64,000 nt of DNA, taken from assembly GCA_903970145.1 (NCBI GenBank), contig CAJCHO010000064.1:27975-91974 (forward strand), written 5' to 3'. A model generated the notes under the pieces. The model was not told where the DNA came from. It saw nothing but the letters and a program-made list of their open reading frames with translations, and did no database searches. The translations under genes were made by a program, and so were the position numbers. This DNA is from Mycobacteriaceae bacterium (lineage in GTDB: Bacteria; Pseudomonadota; Gammaproteobacteria; Burkholderiales; Burkholderiaceae_D). Shown here piece after piece: positions 7,743 to 17,899 of this stretch (position 1 is the first letter of the stretch; the number at the start of each line of letters is the position of its first letter).

Positions 7743-10523
7743 ATGGCGCGTCACCAACGTCGTATTCGAATCCCGCTGCTGCGCCGCACGGGACACTGGT
7801 CAGCATGGACGCGCAACTGGCTGGCGTTTTTCATCGGGCTTGCACTGTGCTGTTGGGTCGGGCACGTCTACGCACAGGTTACCTGGACGGGTGCCTCCAA
7901 CAACCTGTTTACCGACATCGGCAACTGGTCGCCGGGGCAAATCCCGACTGCGAGCCAGATCGCCGATTTCCCGACTTCGTCGCAGACCACCATCGCTGTC
8001 ATCGGGGCTTCGAATAGTGTCGCAGGATTGCATTTTACCGCCGGTGCCAGTGGATACACCTTTCAGATCGGCTATCCACAGGGCGCGGCTGCCACCCTTA
8101 GCATCGGCGCCTCAGGGATCCAGAGTGCGAGCGGCGCGACGCAGTCGTTTCTGCTCGCCGCACCGAACGATGTGCTCAACTTCAGCGGCGCTGGCGCAAG
8201 TATCAATGGCCTCGTGACGATCAACGCCAACTCGACGCTAGCGGGGGTGAATTTTGGAGCTGGCACGAGCGCTGGTCTCGCGGCAATCATCATCAGCGAT
8301 GGTGCGAGCTGCACCTTGACGAACGCAAGCGCAGGGGAAGCATTGCTGAGGGTGACCGCGAACTCGGTCGTGACCCTGGCCGGCACTTCGAGCGCGGCGG
8401 GGAGCAATATCATCAATGTCGGCGGCAACCTCTTTTTCAACCAGCAATCGAGCGGCGGCACCGCTTCAATCCTCAATGAGGGCGTTGTGATCTTCGCGGG
8501 CAACGCCAGTGCCGCCACTGCGCACATCACCAATGACACAAACCTGCTGTTCGACAACCAAAGCAGCGCAGGCACGGCACGCATCGCCAATCTCGCCGGT
8601 GGGAATGTGGATTTTCTTGCACAAAGCAGTGCAGCTCGCACAATTATCACCAATGCCGGCACACTGACGTTTGGCCAGCAGGCCTCGGGGGGGCTCGCGC
8701 AGGTGGACAATATCGCCTCCGGGCTCATCGCCATTACCGGCACTGCATCGACTGGGGGTTTGAGTGTCCAGAACGCAGCTTCGGCTCAGATCGACTTTCG
8801 GGCCGCGACTGCGGTCGATGTCGCGCTTGGCGCCTTGAATGGCGCAGGTCAGGTGATGATCGGCGGCCATACGCTGACGCTTGGCCTGTTGAATGGAAAC
8901 GATAGTTTTGCGGGTTCAATCACCGGCAGCGCCGGCACTCTCGTCAAAGCCGGCACCGGTAACTTCATCGCGTCGGGGCAACTTAATTTCGGTGGCCCGC
9001 TTGAGATCTCCTCAGGAAGCATGGGGATTGACGGCAGGCTCTTTGGCACGGCCGATGTCGCGTCCACGGCCGTCGTAGGTGGCGATGGCACGATTACGGG
9101 CAACCTGCAGCTCGCCTCGCGCGCCGAACTCCTGAACGGCGGCAGCCTGGGCAGCCTGCACGTCAACGGCGATGCCGCGTTCGCGCCTGGCGCGGTCATG
9201 CTCGCCAGCGTGGGTGGCTCATCGTCCAATGCACCACTGACGATCGGCGGATTCGTGAACCTCAATGGGGCGGACCTGCAGCTGCATGAGCTGTCGGCGA
9301 GTCCGGTCTCCGGCAGTACGGTCACCCTGATCAGCGCCGCTGGCGGGGTCGATGGCCGCTTTGCCGCGATCAGCGGCGCTCCTGCCGGATGGACCCCCTT
9401 CGTGCTCTATGAGCCGGACGCGGTCGTGCTCGAGTGGCTTCGCACCGGGTCGCTCGGGCTCGGGCTGCCGCTGTCGCCAAACCAGCAGGCTGTCAGCGGA
9501 GCAATCAGCCAGGACCCGGCGGTGGCGGCATTGGTGACCGGCCTTGACGGTAGCCAACTGGCAAGTGCCTTGCGGATGCTCTCGGGAGAAAGCTATGCCA
9601 GCGTGCGCGCGGCCAGCTTCGCTGAATCGAACGACTTCCTGCGTGGCGTGGTTTCGCACCAGATCAACTTCGACGCCGCAGTGCTTGGCGCAGACGCCCT
9701 TGCGATTCCGGCGTGGCTATCGATCGAGCAGGTGGGCAGCCACGTCGGTGGTGACGGCAATGCCGGCGGTTACCAGCTAAGCACACAAGGCATGATCGGT
9801 GGCACGTCGCTGCCGCTACCGGTACCGGGCCTTTTATCCCTGGCAGCTGACGCCAGTCACGGTGAGATGGGTTTTGCCAACGCCGTGGCGAGCGCGCGGC
9901 TCGAACGGGCCGATCTGGCACTCACCTGGCAAAGTGCGCCGGGGCGCTGCAGTGTTCTTGCCGTCCTTGCCGCAGGCCAGACGATGGCCCATACGGCGCG
10001 TTCCGTGGCGCTTCCGGGCTATGCGGTCGACCCCAGCCCACAGCTCAATGAAAGCGATGTCGATGTGCATGGCGAACTGGATTGTTTCTGGCAGTCAGGT
10101 GCGACTCGCGTCATGCCGTTTCTGTCCTGGCAATGGAGTGGCGCTCGAAACGACGCCTTTGCCGAGCAGTCGAGCGACCCAAGCACCCTTTCTGCCACCG
10201 GGCAGAGCACAACGTCGATCTGGACCAGCGTCGGTGCACACCTCACCTGGCAGCCCGCTGCCGATTCGCACCTGGCGGCATCGCTTGCGATTGAAAATCT
10301 GAACGGTGCGCGAGCGAACTTCCTTACGGCGCGCTTTGATTCACCGGGCACGCAGGACTTCACGGTGTCGTCTCCAGAAATCAGTCCGACGCGTCTCGTC
10401 GCCTCCGTAAACTGGGAACACCGCCTCGCAGATGGACTGGCAGTCGAGGCACAACTGGCGAGCCAGTCGAGTCGTCGCGATCGTGACTCGCAGGCTTACC
10501 TCGGAGTGCGGATAGCCTGGTAA
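7743..10523 (+). CDS. Autotransporter (type V secretion) with repeat-rich passenger
   Basis: A 926-residue outer-membrane autotransporter. The basic N-terminus and hydrophobic stretch (LAFFIGLALCCWVGHVYA) form an extended signal peptide. The passenger opens with VTWTGASNNLF then NWSPGQIP, a TWxG...NW motif common in large secreted beta-helical proteins. Residues about 229-359 carry six or seven ~20-residue repeats built on F-x-x-QSSAGTA-x-I-x-N. A beta-strand element, LVKAGTGNFIASG, follows. The last ~280 residues form the translocator barrel, ending in the terminal aromatic YLGVRIAW. The ATG at 7743 follows GAGGAG. The passenger has no recognisable enzyme or protease motif, so adhesion or surface shielding is likeliest but unproven. 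Confidence 0.9.
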   Translation: MARHQRRIRIPLLRRTGHWSAWTRNWLAFFIGLALCCWVGHVYAQVTWTGASNNLFTDIGNWSPGQIPTASQIADFPTSSQTTIAVIGASNSVAGLHFTAGASGYTFQIGYPQGAAATLSIGASGIQSASGATQSFLLAAPNDVLNFSGAGASINGLVTINANSTLAGVNFGAGTSAGLAAIIISDGASCTLTNASAGEALLRVTANSVVTLAGTSSAAGSNIINVGGNLFFNQQSSGGTASILNEGVVIFAGNASAATAHITNDTNLLFDNQSSAGTARIANLAGGNVDFLAQSSAARTIITNAGTLTFGQQASGGLAQVDNIASGLIAITGTASTGGLSVQNAASAQIDFRAATAVDVALGALNGAGQVMIGGHTLTLGLLNGNDSFAGSITGSAGTLVKAGTGNFIASGQLNFGGPLEISSGSMGIDGRLFGTADVASTAVVGGDGTITGNLQLASRAELLNGGSLGSLHVNGDAAFAPGAVMLASVGGSSSNAPLTIGGFVNLNGADLQLHELSASPVSGSTVTLISAAGGVDGRFAAISGAPAGWTPFVLYEPDAVVLEWLRTGSLGLGLPLSPNQQAVSGAISQDPAVAALVTGLDGSQLASALRMLSGESYASVRAASFAESNDFLRGVVSHQINFDAAVLGADALAIPAWLSIEQVGSHVGGDGNAGGYQLSTQGMIGGTSLPLPVPGLLSLAADASHGEMGFANAVASARLERADLALTWQSAPGRCSVLAVLAAGQTMAHTARSVALPGYAVDPSPQLNESDVDVHGELDCFWQSGATRVMPFLSWQWSGARNDAFAEQSSDPSTLSATGQSTTSIWTSVGAHLTWQPAADSHLAASLAIENLNGARANFLTARFDSPGTQDFTVSSPEISPTRLVASVNWEHRLADGLAVEAQLASQSSRRDRDSQAYLGVRIAW
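8427..8820 (+). repeat. Six to seven ~20-residue repeats in the autotransporter passenger
   Basis: Successive units read, in part, FFNQQSSGGTASILN, VIFAGNASAATAHITN, LLFDNQSSAGTARIAN, VDFLAQSSAARTIITN, LTFGQQASGGLAQVDN, IAITGTASTGGLSVQN and IDFRAATA. The shared pattern is a beta strand, a small-residue turn, and I-x-N. The DNA of the units has diverged, so this is protein-level repetition rather than a recent slippage tract. Confidence 0.8.
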
Positions 10524-10594
10524 CGTACGCTGTGTCGCAGTCAGCGATTGGGCGGACGCAATACCACGCCCAGAAGCGTGCCGTGACTAGATGG

Positions 10595-11446
10595 CTAGCG
10601 GATCCACTGTTCGCTACGGGTCCAGAGTTCGCCAGCAAGCGCAGGGTCGCGCGCCAGCCTGCCTGGTTCCTTGGGTCGGGATTCGTCGTAGTAGAGACCG
10701 CTCTGGCCGGCCAGCGCTGCCGAGGTCGCACAATGCAAGGTCGTCTGGGCGCCCTCTTCGGTGGAAATCATCCCGAGCTTCATGAGCGGTCTTAGCGGCC
10801 ACGGCACATGACGCCAGACGTCGCTCGCCACCACGCCGGGATGAAGCGAATAGGTAGTCACTCCGGTTCCTGCCAAGCGGCGCCCAAGCTCGGCGCTAAA
10901 TAGGACGTTGGCCAGCTTTGAGGTGCTGTACTCCGGCAGGGCAGTCCGACTCGCGGTCTTCGCCCGTACTGCCTGCCAGTCGATCCCGGTACTGCGGTAG
11001 TGCGCGCGGCTAGCGACGGTCACGATGCGCGCCGGCGCGCTTGACTTGATCCGGTCGAGCAAGAGTGAAGTCAGCAGGAAAGTTCCCATGTGATTCACGC
11101 CGAAGGCGAGCTCGAAGCCAGACTCTGACATGCCGCGCGCACCAGCGAGCCCGGCGTTGTTGATGAGCAGATGCAAGGCGGTGCCACGCGCCAGAAACTG
11201 CTCGGCGCATTTGCGGATCGAAGCGAAGTCACCCAGATCAAGTTCGAGCCACTCTACCGCTGTCGGACCGGCAAGCGCTCTGATCTCGTCAAGCGCGTCC
11301 TCCGTGCGCTCCTTCGAGCGCGTCGCAATGAAGACCTGCGCCCCCTGGCGCGCCAGTTCCCGTGCCGTGACCCGTCCGATTCCGGTGTTGGCACCAGTCA
11401 CTAGCGCAACGCGCCCGGCTAGCGGCTTTTCCAGTTTGGATGACAT
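10595..11446 (-). CDS. SDR family NAD(P)-dependent oxidoreductase, retinol-dehydrogenase-like
   Basis: A 283-residue short-chain dehydrogenase. It has the cofactor loop TGANTGIG, an arginine in the second-strand region (ATRSKERTEDAL) that suggests NADP preference, LLINNAGLAG, the conserved FGVNHMGTFLLT segment, a catalytic serine in VTVASRAH, and YSTSKLAN with Tyr and Lys. LHPGVVASDVWRH and the C-terminal SGLYYDE place it with the retinol-dehydrogenase/WW-oxidoreductase-like group, whose bacterial substrates are mostly unknown. It runs convergently with the autotransporter and 30 bases downstream of ssb. Confidence 0.88.
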   Translation of the reverse strand: MSSKLEKPLAGRVALVTGANTGIGRVTARELARQGAQVFIATRSKERTEDALDEIRALAGPTAVEWLELDLGDFASIRKCAEQFLARGTALHLLINNAGLAGARGMSESGFELAFGVNHMGTFLLTSLLLDRIKSSAPARIVTVASRAHYRSTGIDWQAVRAKTASRTALPEYSTSKLANVLFSAELGRRLAGTGVTTYSLHPGVVASDVWRHVPWPLRPLMKLGMISTEEGAQTTLHCATSAALAGQSGLYYDESRPKEPGRLARDPALAGELWTRSEQWIR

Positions 11447-11476
11447 AGGACTCGCGCTCTTTCTCTGGGCGAGGCG

Positions 11477-11956
11477 TCAGAACGGAATATCGTCGTCCAT
11501 GTCCTCGAAATTGCCGGCGGGCTTTTTCGCGCCTGCCGACTTGCTGGCCGGCTTACTGCTGGCAGCTTCATATTCGCGACCGCCGCCTTCATCCATGGGG
11601 ACGCTTGCGCCACCGGATCCGCCGCGACTGCCAAGCATCTGCATGACGTCAGCGATCACTTCGGTGGTGTATCGATCCTGCCCTTCCTTGTCCTGCCATT
11701 TGCGCGTACGCAGCTTTCCCTCGACGTAGACCGAAGAGCCCTTCTTGAGGTATTCGGCAGCAACTTCAGCAAGTCTGCGATAAAAAGTCACTCGATGCCA
11801 TTCGGTGGCTTCCTTTTTCTCGCCACTGGTCTTGTCTGTCCAGGTATCTGAAGTCGCGATGGTCACGTTGGTAACCGCTTCGCCATTGGGCATATAACGC
11901 GTTTCCGGATCACGTCCGAGGTTACCTACGAGAATTACTTTATTGACCGAAGCCAT
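11477..11956 (-). CDS. ssb: Single-stranded DNA-binding protein
   Basis: 159 residues: an N-terminal OB fold ([17 protein letters not shown], then [22 protein letters not shown] and [11 protein letters not shown]), a Gly/Ser/Lys-rich linker, and the acidic protein-interaction tip MDDDIPF that recruits repair and replication partners. The ATG at 11956 follows a GGAG-containing leader. It is divergent from uvrA across about 200 bases, the common arrangement in proteobacteria. No SOS box of the CTGT-N8-ACAG type is visible between them. Confidence 0.97.
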   Translation of the reverse strand: MASVNKVILVGNLGRDPETRYMPNGEAVTNVTIATSDTWTDKTSGEKKEATEWHRVTFYRRLAEVAAEYLKKGSSVYVEGKLRTRKWQDKEGQDRYTTEVIADVMQMLGSRGGSGGASVPMDEGGGREYEAASSKPASKSAGAKKPAGNFEDMDDDIPF

Positions 11957-12108
11957 TGAAAATCTCCTGGGCGCGGGTGCCAGCGCGCGGGACTATCGGC
12001 GCGGCCCTGATGAGGGTGACTAGTTGCGCTATATTAGCAGGTTGCCCAAGCACGCCGCAGCGCTGGTGCAGTCCGGAATGCACTTACGAACCGGCGCGCC
12101 TGCGACCA

Positions 12109-12125
12109 GTGCACATCGTGTGCAC
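12109..12125. promoter_or_regulatory. Two GTGCAC palindromes upstream of uvrA
   Basis: GTGCAC occurs at 12109-12114 and again at 12120-12125, separated by ATCGT, 32-48 bases upstream of the uvrA ATG. The spacing of 11 bp places both on the same face of the helix, so it could be an operator. No known regulator is recognised. Confidence 0.25.
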
Positions 12126-12156
12126 GCCGGCGCCTGGGCGCGCAACCAGACCAGAC

Positions 12157-14997
12157 ATGGACCAGATTCGAATCCGCGGTGCCCGCACTCACAATCTCAA
12201 GAATGTCAGCCTCGATCTACCGCGCGATCAGCTGGTAGTCATTACCGGCCTGTCCGGGTCGGGGAAGTCATCGCTGGCTTTTGACACGCTCTACGCTGAA
12301 GGCCAGCGACGCTATGTCGAATCGCTCTCCGTGTACGCGCGCCAATTCCTGCAACTCATGGAAAAGCCCGACGTCGATCTCATCGAGGGCCTGTCGCCCG
12401 CAATATCGATCGAGCAGAAGGCGACTTCGCACAATCCGCGCTCAACCGTCGGCACGGTTACGGAGATTCACGACTACCTGCGCTTGCTGTACGCCCGCGT
12501 CGGTACACCCTATTGTCCGGAGCATCAGTTGCCGCTTGAAGCGCAGACCGTGGCGCAGATGGTCGATGCCGTCCTGGCGATGCCGGAGGGCACACGCCTG
12601 ATGATCCTGGCGCCCGCGGTGCGCGAACGCAAGGGCGAGCACCTCGACCTATTCCAGGCTATGCAGGCCCAGGGCTTCGTGCGCTTTCGGGTCGATGGCA
12701 AGATTGTCGAGGCCGAAGCGCTTCCCAAGTTAAAGAAAACCGAGAAGCACAATATCGATGTCGTCGTCGATCGCTTAAAGACCGACCCGGCATTAAAGCA
12801 GCGCCTGGCCGAATCATTCGAAACCGCGCTGCGTCACGCCGACGGGCGGGTCATCGCGCTGGAGATGGACGGCGGTCGTGAACATGTCTACTCGAGCCGC
12901 TTTGCCTGTCCGATCTGCAGTTACAGCCTGCAGGAGCTCGAGCCGCGCCTGTTCTCGTTCAACAACCCGATGGGCGCCTGCCCGACCTGCGACGGTCTGG
13001 GCTCGATCCAGTTTTTTGATCCGCGCCGGGTCGTGGCTTTTCCCAATCTGAGCCTTGCCAGTGGCGCAATCAAGGGCTGGGACCGACGCAATCAGTTCTA
13101 CTTTCAGATGCTGCAGAACCTCGCGGCCGCTTACGAATTCGATATCGAGACGCCGTTCGAGAAACTGGACAAGGCGGCCCAGGATGTCGTGCTCTACGGA
13201 TCGGGTAAGCGCGCCGTTGCCTTCACCTATATCAACGAGCGCGGACGCAGCGTGGTCCGCGAGCACCCCTTCGAGGGGGTCATCACCAATCTTGAGCGGC
13301 GCTACCGCGAGACCGACTCGGTGACAGTGCGTGAGGAACTCGCGAAGTACCTCAATAACAAACCCTGCCCGGAGTGCGCCGGTACGCGCCTGCGTATCGA
13401 GGCACGCAACGTGCGCGTCGGAGCGCGCGGCAATGATCGGCCGATTTTCGAAGTGAGCGCCATGCCGCTGCGGGAATCGCTCGGCTGGTTCGAAGGCATG
13501 CATCTGGAGGGCGCTAAGCGCGAAATCGCCGAGCGCATCATCAAGGAAATCGTCTCGCGCTTGAAATTTCTCAATAACGTCGGCCTGAACTATCTGTCGC
13601 TGGACCGCAGCGCCGAGACGCTGTCTGGCGGCGAAGCCCAGCGCATACGCCTGGCCTCGCAAATCGGCTCGGGCTTGACCGGGGTGATGTATGTGCTCGA
13701 TGAACCGTCGATCGGCCTTCATCAGCGCGACAACGATCGGCTGATTGCCACCCTGAAGCATCTGCGCGACCTCGGAAATTCGGTGCTGGTGGTTGAACAT
13801 GACGAGGACATGATTCGCGCGGCCGATCACGTCGTCGATATGGGACCAGGTGCCGGTGTGCACGGCGGCAGGATCATCGCCCAGGGCACTCCGGCAGACA
13901 TAGAGGCCGACAAGGAGTCGCTCACCGGACACTATCTGGCCGGTCAATTGCGCATCGAGGTGCCGAAAAAGCGTACGGCGCGGCGCAAGGGCGCGCAGCT
14001 GGTGATTGAAGGCGCGCGCGGCAATAATCTGCGCCAGGTCCGCCTCGAATTGCCCGTCGGCCTGCTGGTGTGCGTGTCGGGCGTCTCGGGCTCGGGCAAA
14101 TCGACCCTCGTCAATGACACGCTCTACCATGCCGTCGCACGCCATCTGTACGGCTCCTCGGCGGAACCCGCTCCATTCGAAGCGATCAGCGGACTCGAGC
14201 ATTTCGACAAGGTCATCAATGTCGATCAGAGCCCGATCGGCCGCACGCCGCGCTCGAATCCGGCGACCTACACGGGCCTGTTCACGCCGATTCGCGAATT
14301 ATTCGCGGGTGTGCCGGCGGCCAAGGAGCGCGGCTACGAGGCCGGTCGCTTCTCCTTTAACGTCAAGGGTGGGCGTTGCGAAGCCTGTCAGGGCGATGGT
14401 GTCCTGAAGGTGGAGATGCACTTCCTGCCGGACGTCTATGTGCCGTGCGATGTCTGTCACGGCAAGCGCTATAACCGGGAGACGCTCGAGATTCGCTACA
14501 AGGGCAAGAGCATTTCCGAGGTACTGGAGATGACCGCTGAAGACGCCCACGAGTTTTTCAAACCGGTGCCGGCGGTTGCGCGCAAGCTGCATACCCTGCT
14601 CGAGGTCGGTCTGGGCTACATCTGCCTTGGGCAGTCGGCCACGACCCTGTCGGGCGGCGAGGCGCAGCGCGTCAAGCTCTCTCTTGAACTGTCCAAGCGC
14701 GACACCGGGCGCACGCTCTACATCCTCGACGAACCGACAACCGGCCTGCATTTTCACGACATCGCGCTCCTGTTGCGCGTCATTCACGCGCTGCGCGATC
14801 ACGGCAATACGGTGGTGATCATCGAGCACAATCTGGATGTCATCAAGACTGCCGACTGGGTGATCGATCTGGGACCCGAAGGCGGAGATGGTGGCGGCCA
14901 GATCATTGCCGAGGGAACGCCCGAGCAGGTCGCAGCCAATCCGGCGAGCTATACCGGCATGCACCTCGCACCGCACCTGCGGCAGCAGAAATCCTAG
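12157..14997 (+). CDS. uvrA: Excinuclease ABC subunit A
   Basis: A 946-residue full-length UvrA, the DNA-damage recognition ATPase of nucleotide excision repair. It has two ABC modules, with Walker A loops GLSGSGKSS and GVSGSGKST and LSGGEAQR signatures in both halves. The zinc modules are visible as CPICSYS...CPTC and CEACQGDG...CDVC. The conserved N-terminus [14 protein letters not shown] fixes the ATG at 12157; the longer frame upstream is not conserved. It is divergent from ssb. Its stop overlaps the stop of the convergent hydrolase gene by four bases. Confidence 0.98.
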   Translation: MDQIRIRGARTHNLKNVSLDLPRDQLVVITGLSGSGKSSLAFDTLYAEGQRRYVESLSVYARQFLQLMEKPDVDLIEGLSPAISIEQKATSHNPRSTVGTVTEIHDYLRLLYARVGTPYCPEHQLPLEAQTVAQMVDAVLAMPEGTRLMILAPAVRERKGEHLDLFQAMQAQGFVRFRVDGKIVEAEALPKLKKTEKHNIDVVVDRLKTDPALKQRLAESFETALRHADGRVIALEMDGGREHVYSSRFACPICSYSLQELEPRLFSFNNPMGACPTCDGLGSIQFFDPRRVVAFPNLSLASGAIKGWDRRNQFYFQMLQNLAAAYEFDIETPFEKLDKAAQDVVLYGSGKRAVAFTYINERGRSVVREHPFEGVITNLERRYRETDSVTVREELAKYLNNKPCPECAGTRLRIEARNVRVGARGNDRPIFEVSAMPLRESLGWFEGMHLEGAKREIAERIIKEIVSRLKFLNNVGLNYLSLDRSAETLSGGEAQRIRLASQIGSGLTGVMYVLDEPSIGLHQRDNDRLIATLKHLRDLGNSVLVVEHDEDMIRAADHVVDMGPGAGVHGGRIIAQGTPADIEADKESLTGHYLAGQLRIEVPKKRTARRKGAQLVIEGARGNNLRQVRLELPVGLLVCVSGVSGSGKSTLVNDTLYHAVARHLYGSSAEPAPFEAISGLEHFDKVINVDQSPIGRTPRSNPATYTGLFTPIRELFAGVPAAKERGYEAGRFSFNVKGGRCEACQGDGVLKVEMHFLPDVYVPCDVCHGKRYNRETLEIRYKGKSISEVLEMTAEDAHEFFKPVPAVARKLHTLLEVGLGYICLGQSATTLSGGEAQRVKLSLELSKRDTGRTLYILDEPTTGLHFHDIALLLRVIHALRDHGNTVVIIEHNLDVIKTADWVIDLGPEGGDGGGQIIAEGTPEQVAANPASYTGMHLAPHLRQQKS

Positions 14998-15893
14998 GCG
15001 CTGCGCTTGATGATGAAGGCGCTCATGTCGTCGAGCACCGGTGCCAGGCCACGCAAGGGCCACGCCAGGGCGCCAATGAGCGTCGTATGGCTCACGCGGT
15101 CGTAGATTTTCAGCTCGACGCTCGCTCCGACCTCGCGCAGGCGCATTGCCAGCACCTCGCTATTGCGATCCGGAAACACGGTCGTGTCGTCGCGTGCGGC
15201 GAGCAGCAGACTCGCGGGTGCGCGCGCGCTGACGTGCGCGACGGGTTGTGAGTCAGCGGGTGAATCAGGGAAAAAGAAAATCGGCTTGACCGCCTCGGCG
15301 GTGATCGGCAGGAAATTGTAGGGGCCGGCAAGGCCGATGAAGCCACGCAACTGGGCTGGATCGATTCCGTAAGGCGCGGTCCAGCGCGGATCCAGGGCGA
15401 TCATGGCTGCGTTGTATGCGCCTGCGCTATGCCCGGCTACGAATACGCACTGCGGATCGCCGCCGTAGTCATTGACGTGCTCGACGGTCCAGGCGAGCGC
15501 CGCAGCGCTGTCCTCCACAAAGCCTGGGTAGCGCACCTGAGGATAGACCCGGTAGTCGGCAATGACCACCACGAAGCCGCGCGAAGCGAGCGCCTCGCCG
15601 ACGAAGAGGTAATCACCGCGGCGCCCCGATCTCCAGCTGCCCCCATAGAAAAACAGCACTACCGGTGCACGGCCGGCCCGGGTATCGGGTTGATAGACGT
15701 CGAGCATCTGGCGCGGGTCGTTGCCGTAGGCAATCTCGCCATGGCGCGTATAGCCGGGTGCACGCGCAGCCAGTCCGTTGAGGATGCCTACCGGGGAGCA
15801 GGCCGTGAATAAAGCGGCGAGGCTCGCAAGGACACCGCGCCGCGTGATACGTGCCGCGGCGCTGTCTTGCGGCTGCTTACCGGATTGACTCAT
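14994..15893 (-). CDS. Alpha/beta hydrolase (carboxylesterase-like), exported
   Basis: A 299-residue serine hydrolase of the hormone-sensitive-lipase/BD-FAE type. The oxyanion loop is [10 protein letters not shown], the nucleophile is in [10 protein letters not shown], the acid region is [11 protein letters not shown] and the His is in VSHTTLIG. The N-terminus has [17 protein letters not shown], a twin-arginine-like signal followed by a lipobox-like cysteine. It is probably exported and perhaps lipid-anchored. Substrates of such enzymes are short-chain esters; no specific one is indicated. The 3' end overlaps the uvrA stop. Confidence 0.88.
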   Translation of the reverse strand: MSQSGKQPQDSAAARITRRGVLASLAALFTACSPVGILNGLAARAPGYTRHGEIAYGNDPRQMLDVYQPDTRAGRAPVVLFFYGGSWRSGRRGDYLFVGEALASRGFVVVIADYRVYPQVRYPGFVEDSAAALAWTVEHVNDYGGDPQCVFVAGHSAGAYNAAMIALDPRWTAPYGIDPAQLRGFIGLAGPYNFLPITAEAVKPIFFFPDSPADSQPVAHVSARAPASLLLAARDDTTVFPDRNSEVLAMRLREVGASVELKIYDRVSHTTLIGALAWPLRGLAPVLDDMSAFIIKRSA

Positions 15894-15926
15894 CTAGCGT
15901 GGTACGCGCACGCGCGGTCCACGGAT

Positions 15927-16952
<1,026 letters not shown>

Positions 16953-16965
16953 TTACGAAAATTTA

Positions 16966-17026
16966 CAGATATGTGCGCTAACGCACTCGAACTTTTCAGA
17001 TATGGCCCAATCATACGTTACAGATG
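16966..17026 (+). repeat. Three CAGAT(AT)G elements upstream of the candidate sRNA
   Basis: TTTACAGATATG (CAGATATG at 16966-16973), TTTTCAGATATG (CAGATATG at 16997-17004) and a shorter TTACAGATG (CAGATG at 17021-17026) are spaced 31 and 24 bases apart in the same orientation. The first two are about three helical turns apart, a usual spacing for cooperating regulator sites. They lie between hemB (minus) and the candidate small RNA (plus) and could serve either. A small inverted repeat, GTGCG-CTAA-CGCAC, occupies 16973-16986 between the first two. Confidence 0.45.
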
Positions 17027-17124
17027 GCTTCGGTCATCTCCCGCTTCACCTCCCTGAGCGGGTGCCTTTTACGAGAAGGCGTTCCTACCCCGGCGTCATT
17101 CCCCTTGCGCCGGGGTTTTTTTTT
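17025..17124 (+). ncRNA. Candidate small RNA with anti-Shine-Dalgarno loop
   Basis: Three consecutive hairpins on the plus strand. The first has stem CCCGCT (17040-17045) with AGCGGG (17057-17062); its loop contains TCACCTCC (17046-17053), the same eight bases as the anti-SD end of 16S rRNA. The second is GCCTTTT (17064-17070) with AGAAGGC (17074-17080), one G-T pair. The third is an intrinsic terminator with CCCCGGCG (17088-17095), CGCCGGGG (17108-17115) and nine T. No plus-strand gene lies upstream, so the terminator must belong to an untranslated RNA. The 5' end is estimated and no strong promoter was found. I recall an Rfam family called Betaproteobacteria toxic small RNA with an anti-SD element; membership is unverified. 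Confidence 0.68.
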
Positions 17125-17747
17125 GCCTCTTTCAGACCAAGCAGTTCGAGCACGCGTTCTTGCGCCTCTTCAACGCCGCTACGCTTAAGACTCGACAGAA
17201 GGGCCGCCGAATTCGCGCCGCCATATCCGCGCAAGGTGCGCAGTGACTCTTCGAGTACCCGAGCCGCCTCGGCGCGATTGAGCTTGTCCGCCTTGGTCAA
17301 AAGCGCGTGTACCGGCTTGCCAGTCGGCGCGAACCAGTCGAGCAGCGCGCAGTCGAGATCAAGAAGCGGCCGGCGCGCATCCATCACCAGCACAAGCGCC
17401 ACGAGCGTGTCGCGCTGACGGATATAGGCGCCTAGCGCGTCCGACCAGTAGCTCTGCGTCGTGTGGCCTGCCTTCGCATAACCGTAGCCGGGTAGATCGA
17501 CCAGAAACGCCGCGGGGACGTCAGGATCCCCGGTCTGCGCGCCGATGCCAAAATAATTCAAGTGCTGGGTGCGCCCGGGAGTCTTGGACGCGAAGGCCAG
17601 ACGTTTTTGCTGGCACAGCGCGTTGATGGCGCTCGACTTGCCGGCGTTCGAGCGACCGGCAAAGGCGATCTCGGGAACTCCCAGCATCGGCAACTGCTCG
17701 AGCACCCCCACCGTGGTGAAAAAACGCGCCTGCTGCAACATCGACAT
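17085..17747 (-). CDS. engB: Ribosome biogenesis GTP-binding protein EngB/YsxC
   Basis: A 220-residue small GTPase needed for assembly of the large ribosomal subunit. The P-loop is AGRSNAGKSSAIN, G3 is VDLPGYGYAK and G4 is LLTKADKLNR. The GRTQHLNYF switch segment is typical of EngB. The ATG at 17747 fits the family start (SMLQQARFFTTV); a longer upstream frame is not conserved. The C-terminal residues from KKNPGARG onward are encoded across the antisense of the small-RNA terminator and look like an extension beyond the conserved domain. It is divergent from the cytochrome c4 gene. Confidence 0.95.
   Translation of the reverse strand: MSMLQQARFFTTVGVLEQLPMLGVPEIAFAGRSNAGKSSAINALCQQKRLAFASKTPGRTQHLNYFGIGAQTGDPDVPAAFLVDLPGYGYAKAGHTTQSYWSDALGAYIRQRDTLVALVLVMDARRPLLDLDCALLDWFAPTGKPVHALLTKADKLNRAEAARVLEESLRTLRGYGGANSAALLSSLKRSGVEEAQERVLELLGLKEAKKNPGARGMTPG
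17088..17124 (+). terminator. Strong intrinsic terminator of the candidate sRNA
   Basis: An 8-bp perfect GC stem (17088-17095 with 17108-17115), a 12-base loop and nine consecutive T (17116-17124), oriented for plus-strand transcription. It lies antisense to the last codons of engB. Read on the minus strand, the A-run encodes Lys-Lys-Asn there. Confidence 0.85.
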
Positions 17748-17784
17748 GGGGCAATGCCCCGGCGGCACGGCGGCGCTGCACCGT

Positions 17785-17850
17785 CTGCCTATAGGGCGGG
17801 AATGGGAAGTTCGGTATAATAAATCGTTTGCCGCCCGACAATTCGATTTG
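17785..17850. promoter_or_regulatory. Divergent promoter region between engB and cytochrome c4
   Basis: A perfect plus-strand -10 box TATAAT at 17815-17820 lies 80 bases before the cytochrome c4 ATG, but has no good -35 seventeen bases upstream. On the minus strand a TTGTCG-like -35 with a TATACC-like -10 at 17-base spacing overlaps it and would serve engB. Both assignments are by eye. Confidence 0.4.
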
Positions 17851-17899
17851 CCCGACATTGATCCGGCCTGCACTGAAAATTAGACCAATAGGACCACCG

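Noticed and set aside
11957..12156. SOS box between ssb and uvrA
   Set aside because: No CTGT-N8-ACAG or close variant could be found in the divergent region on either strand.
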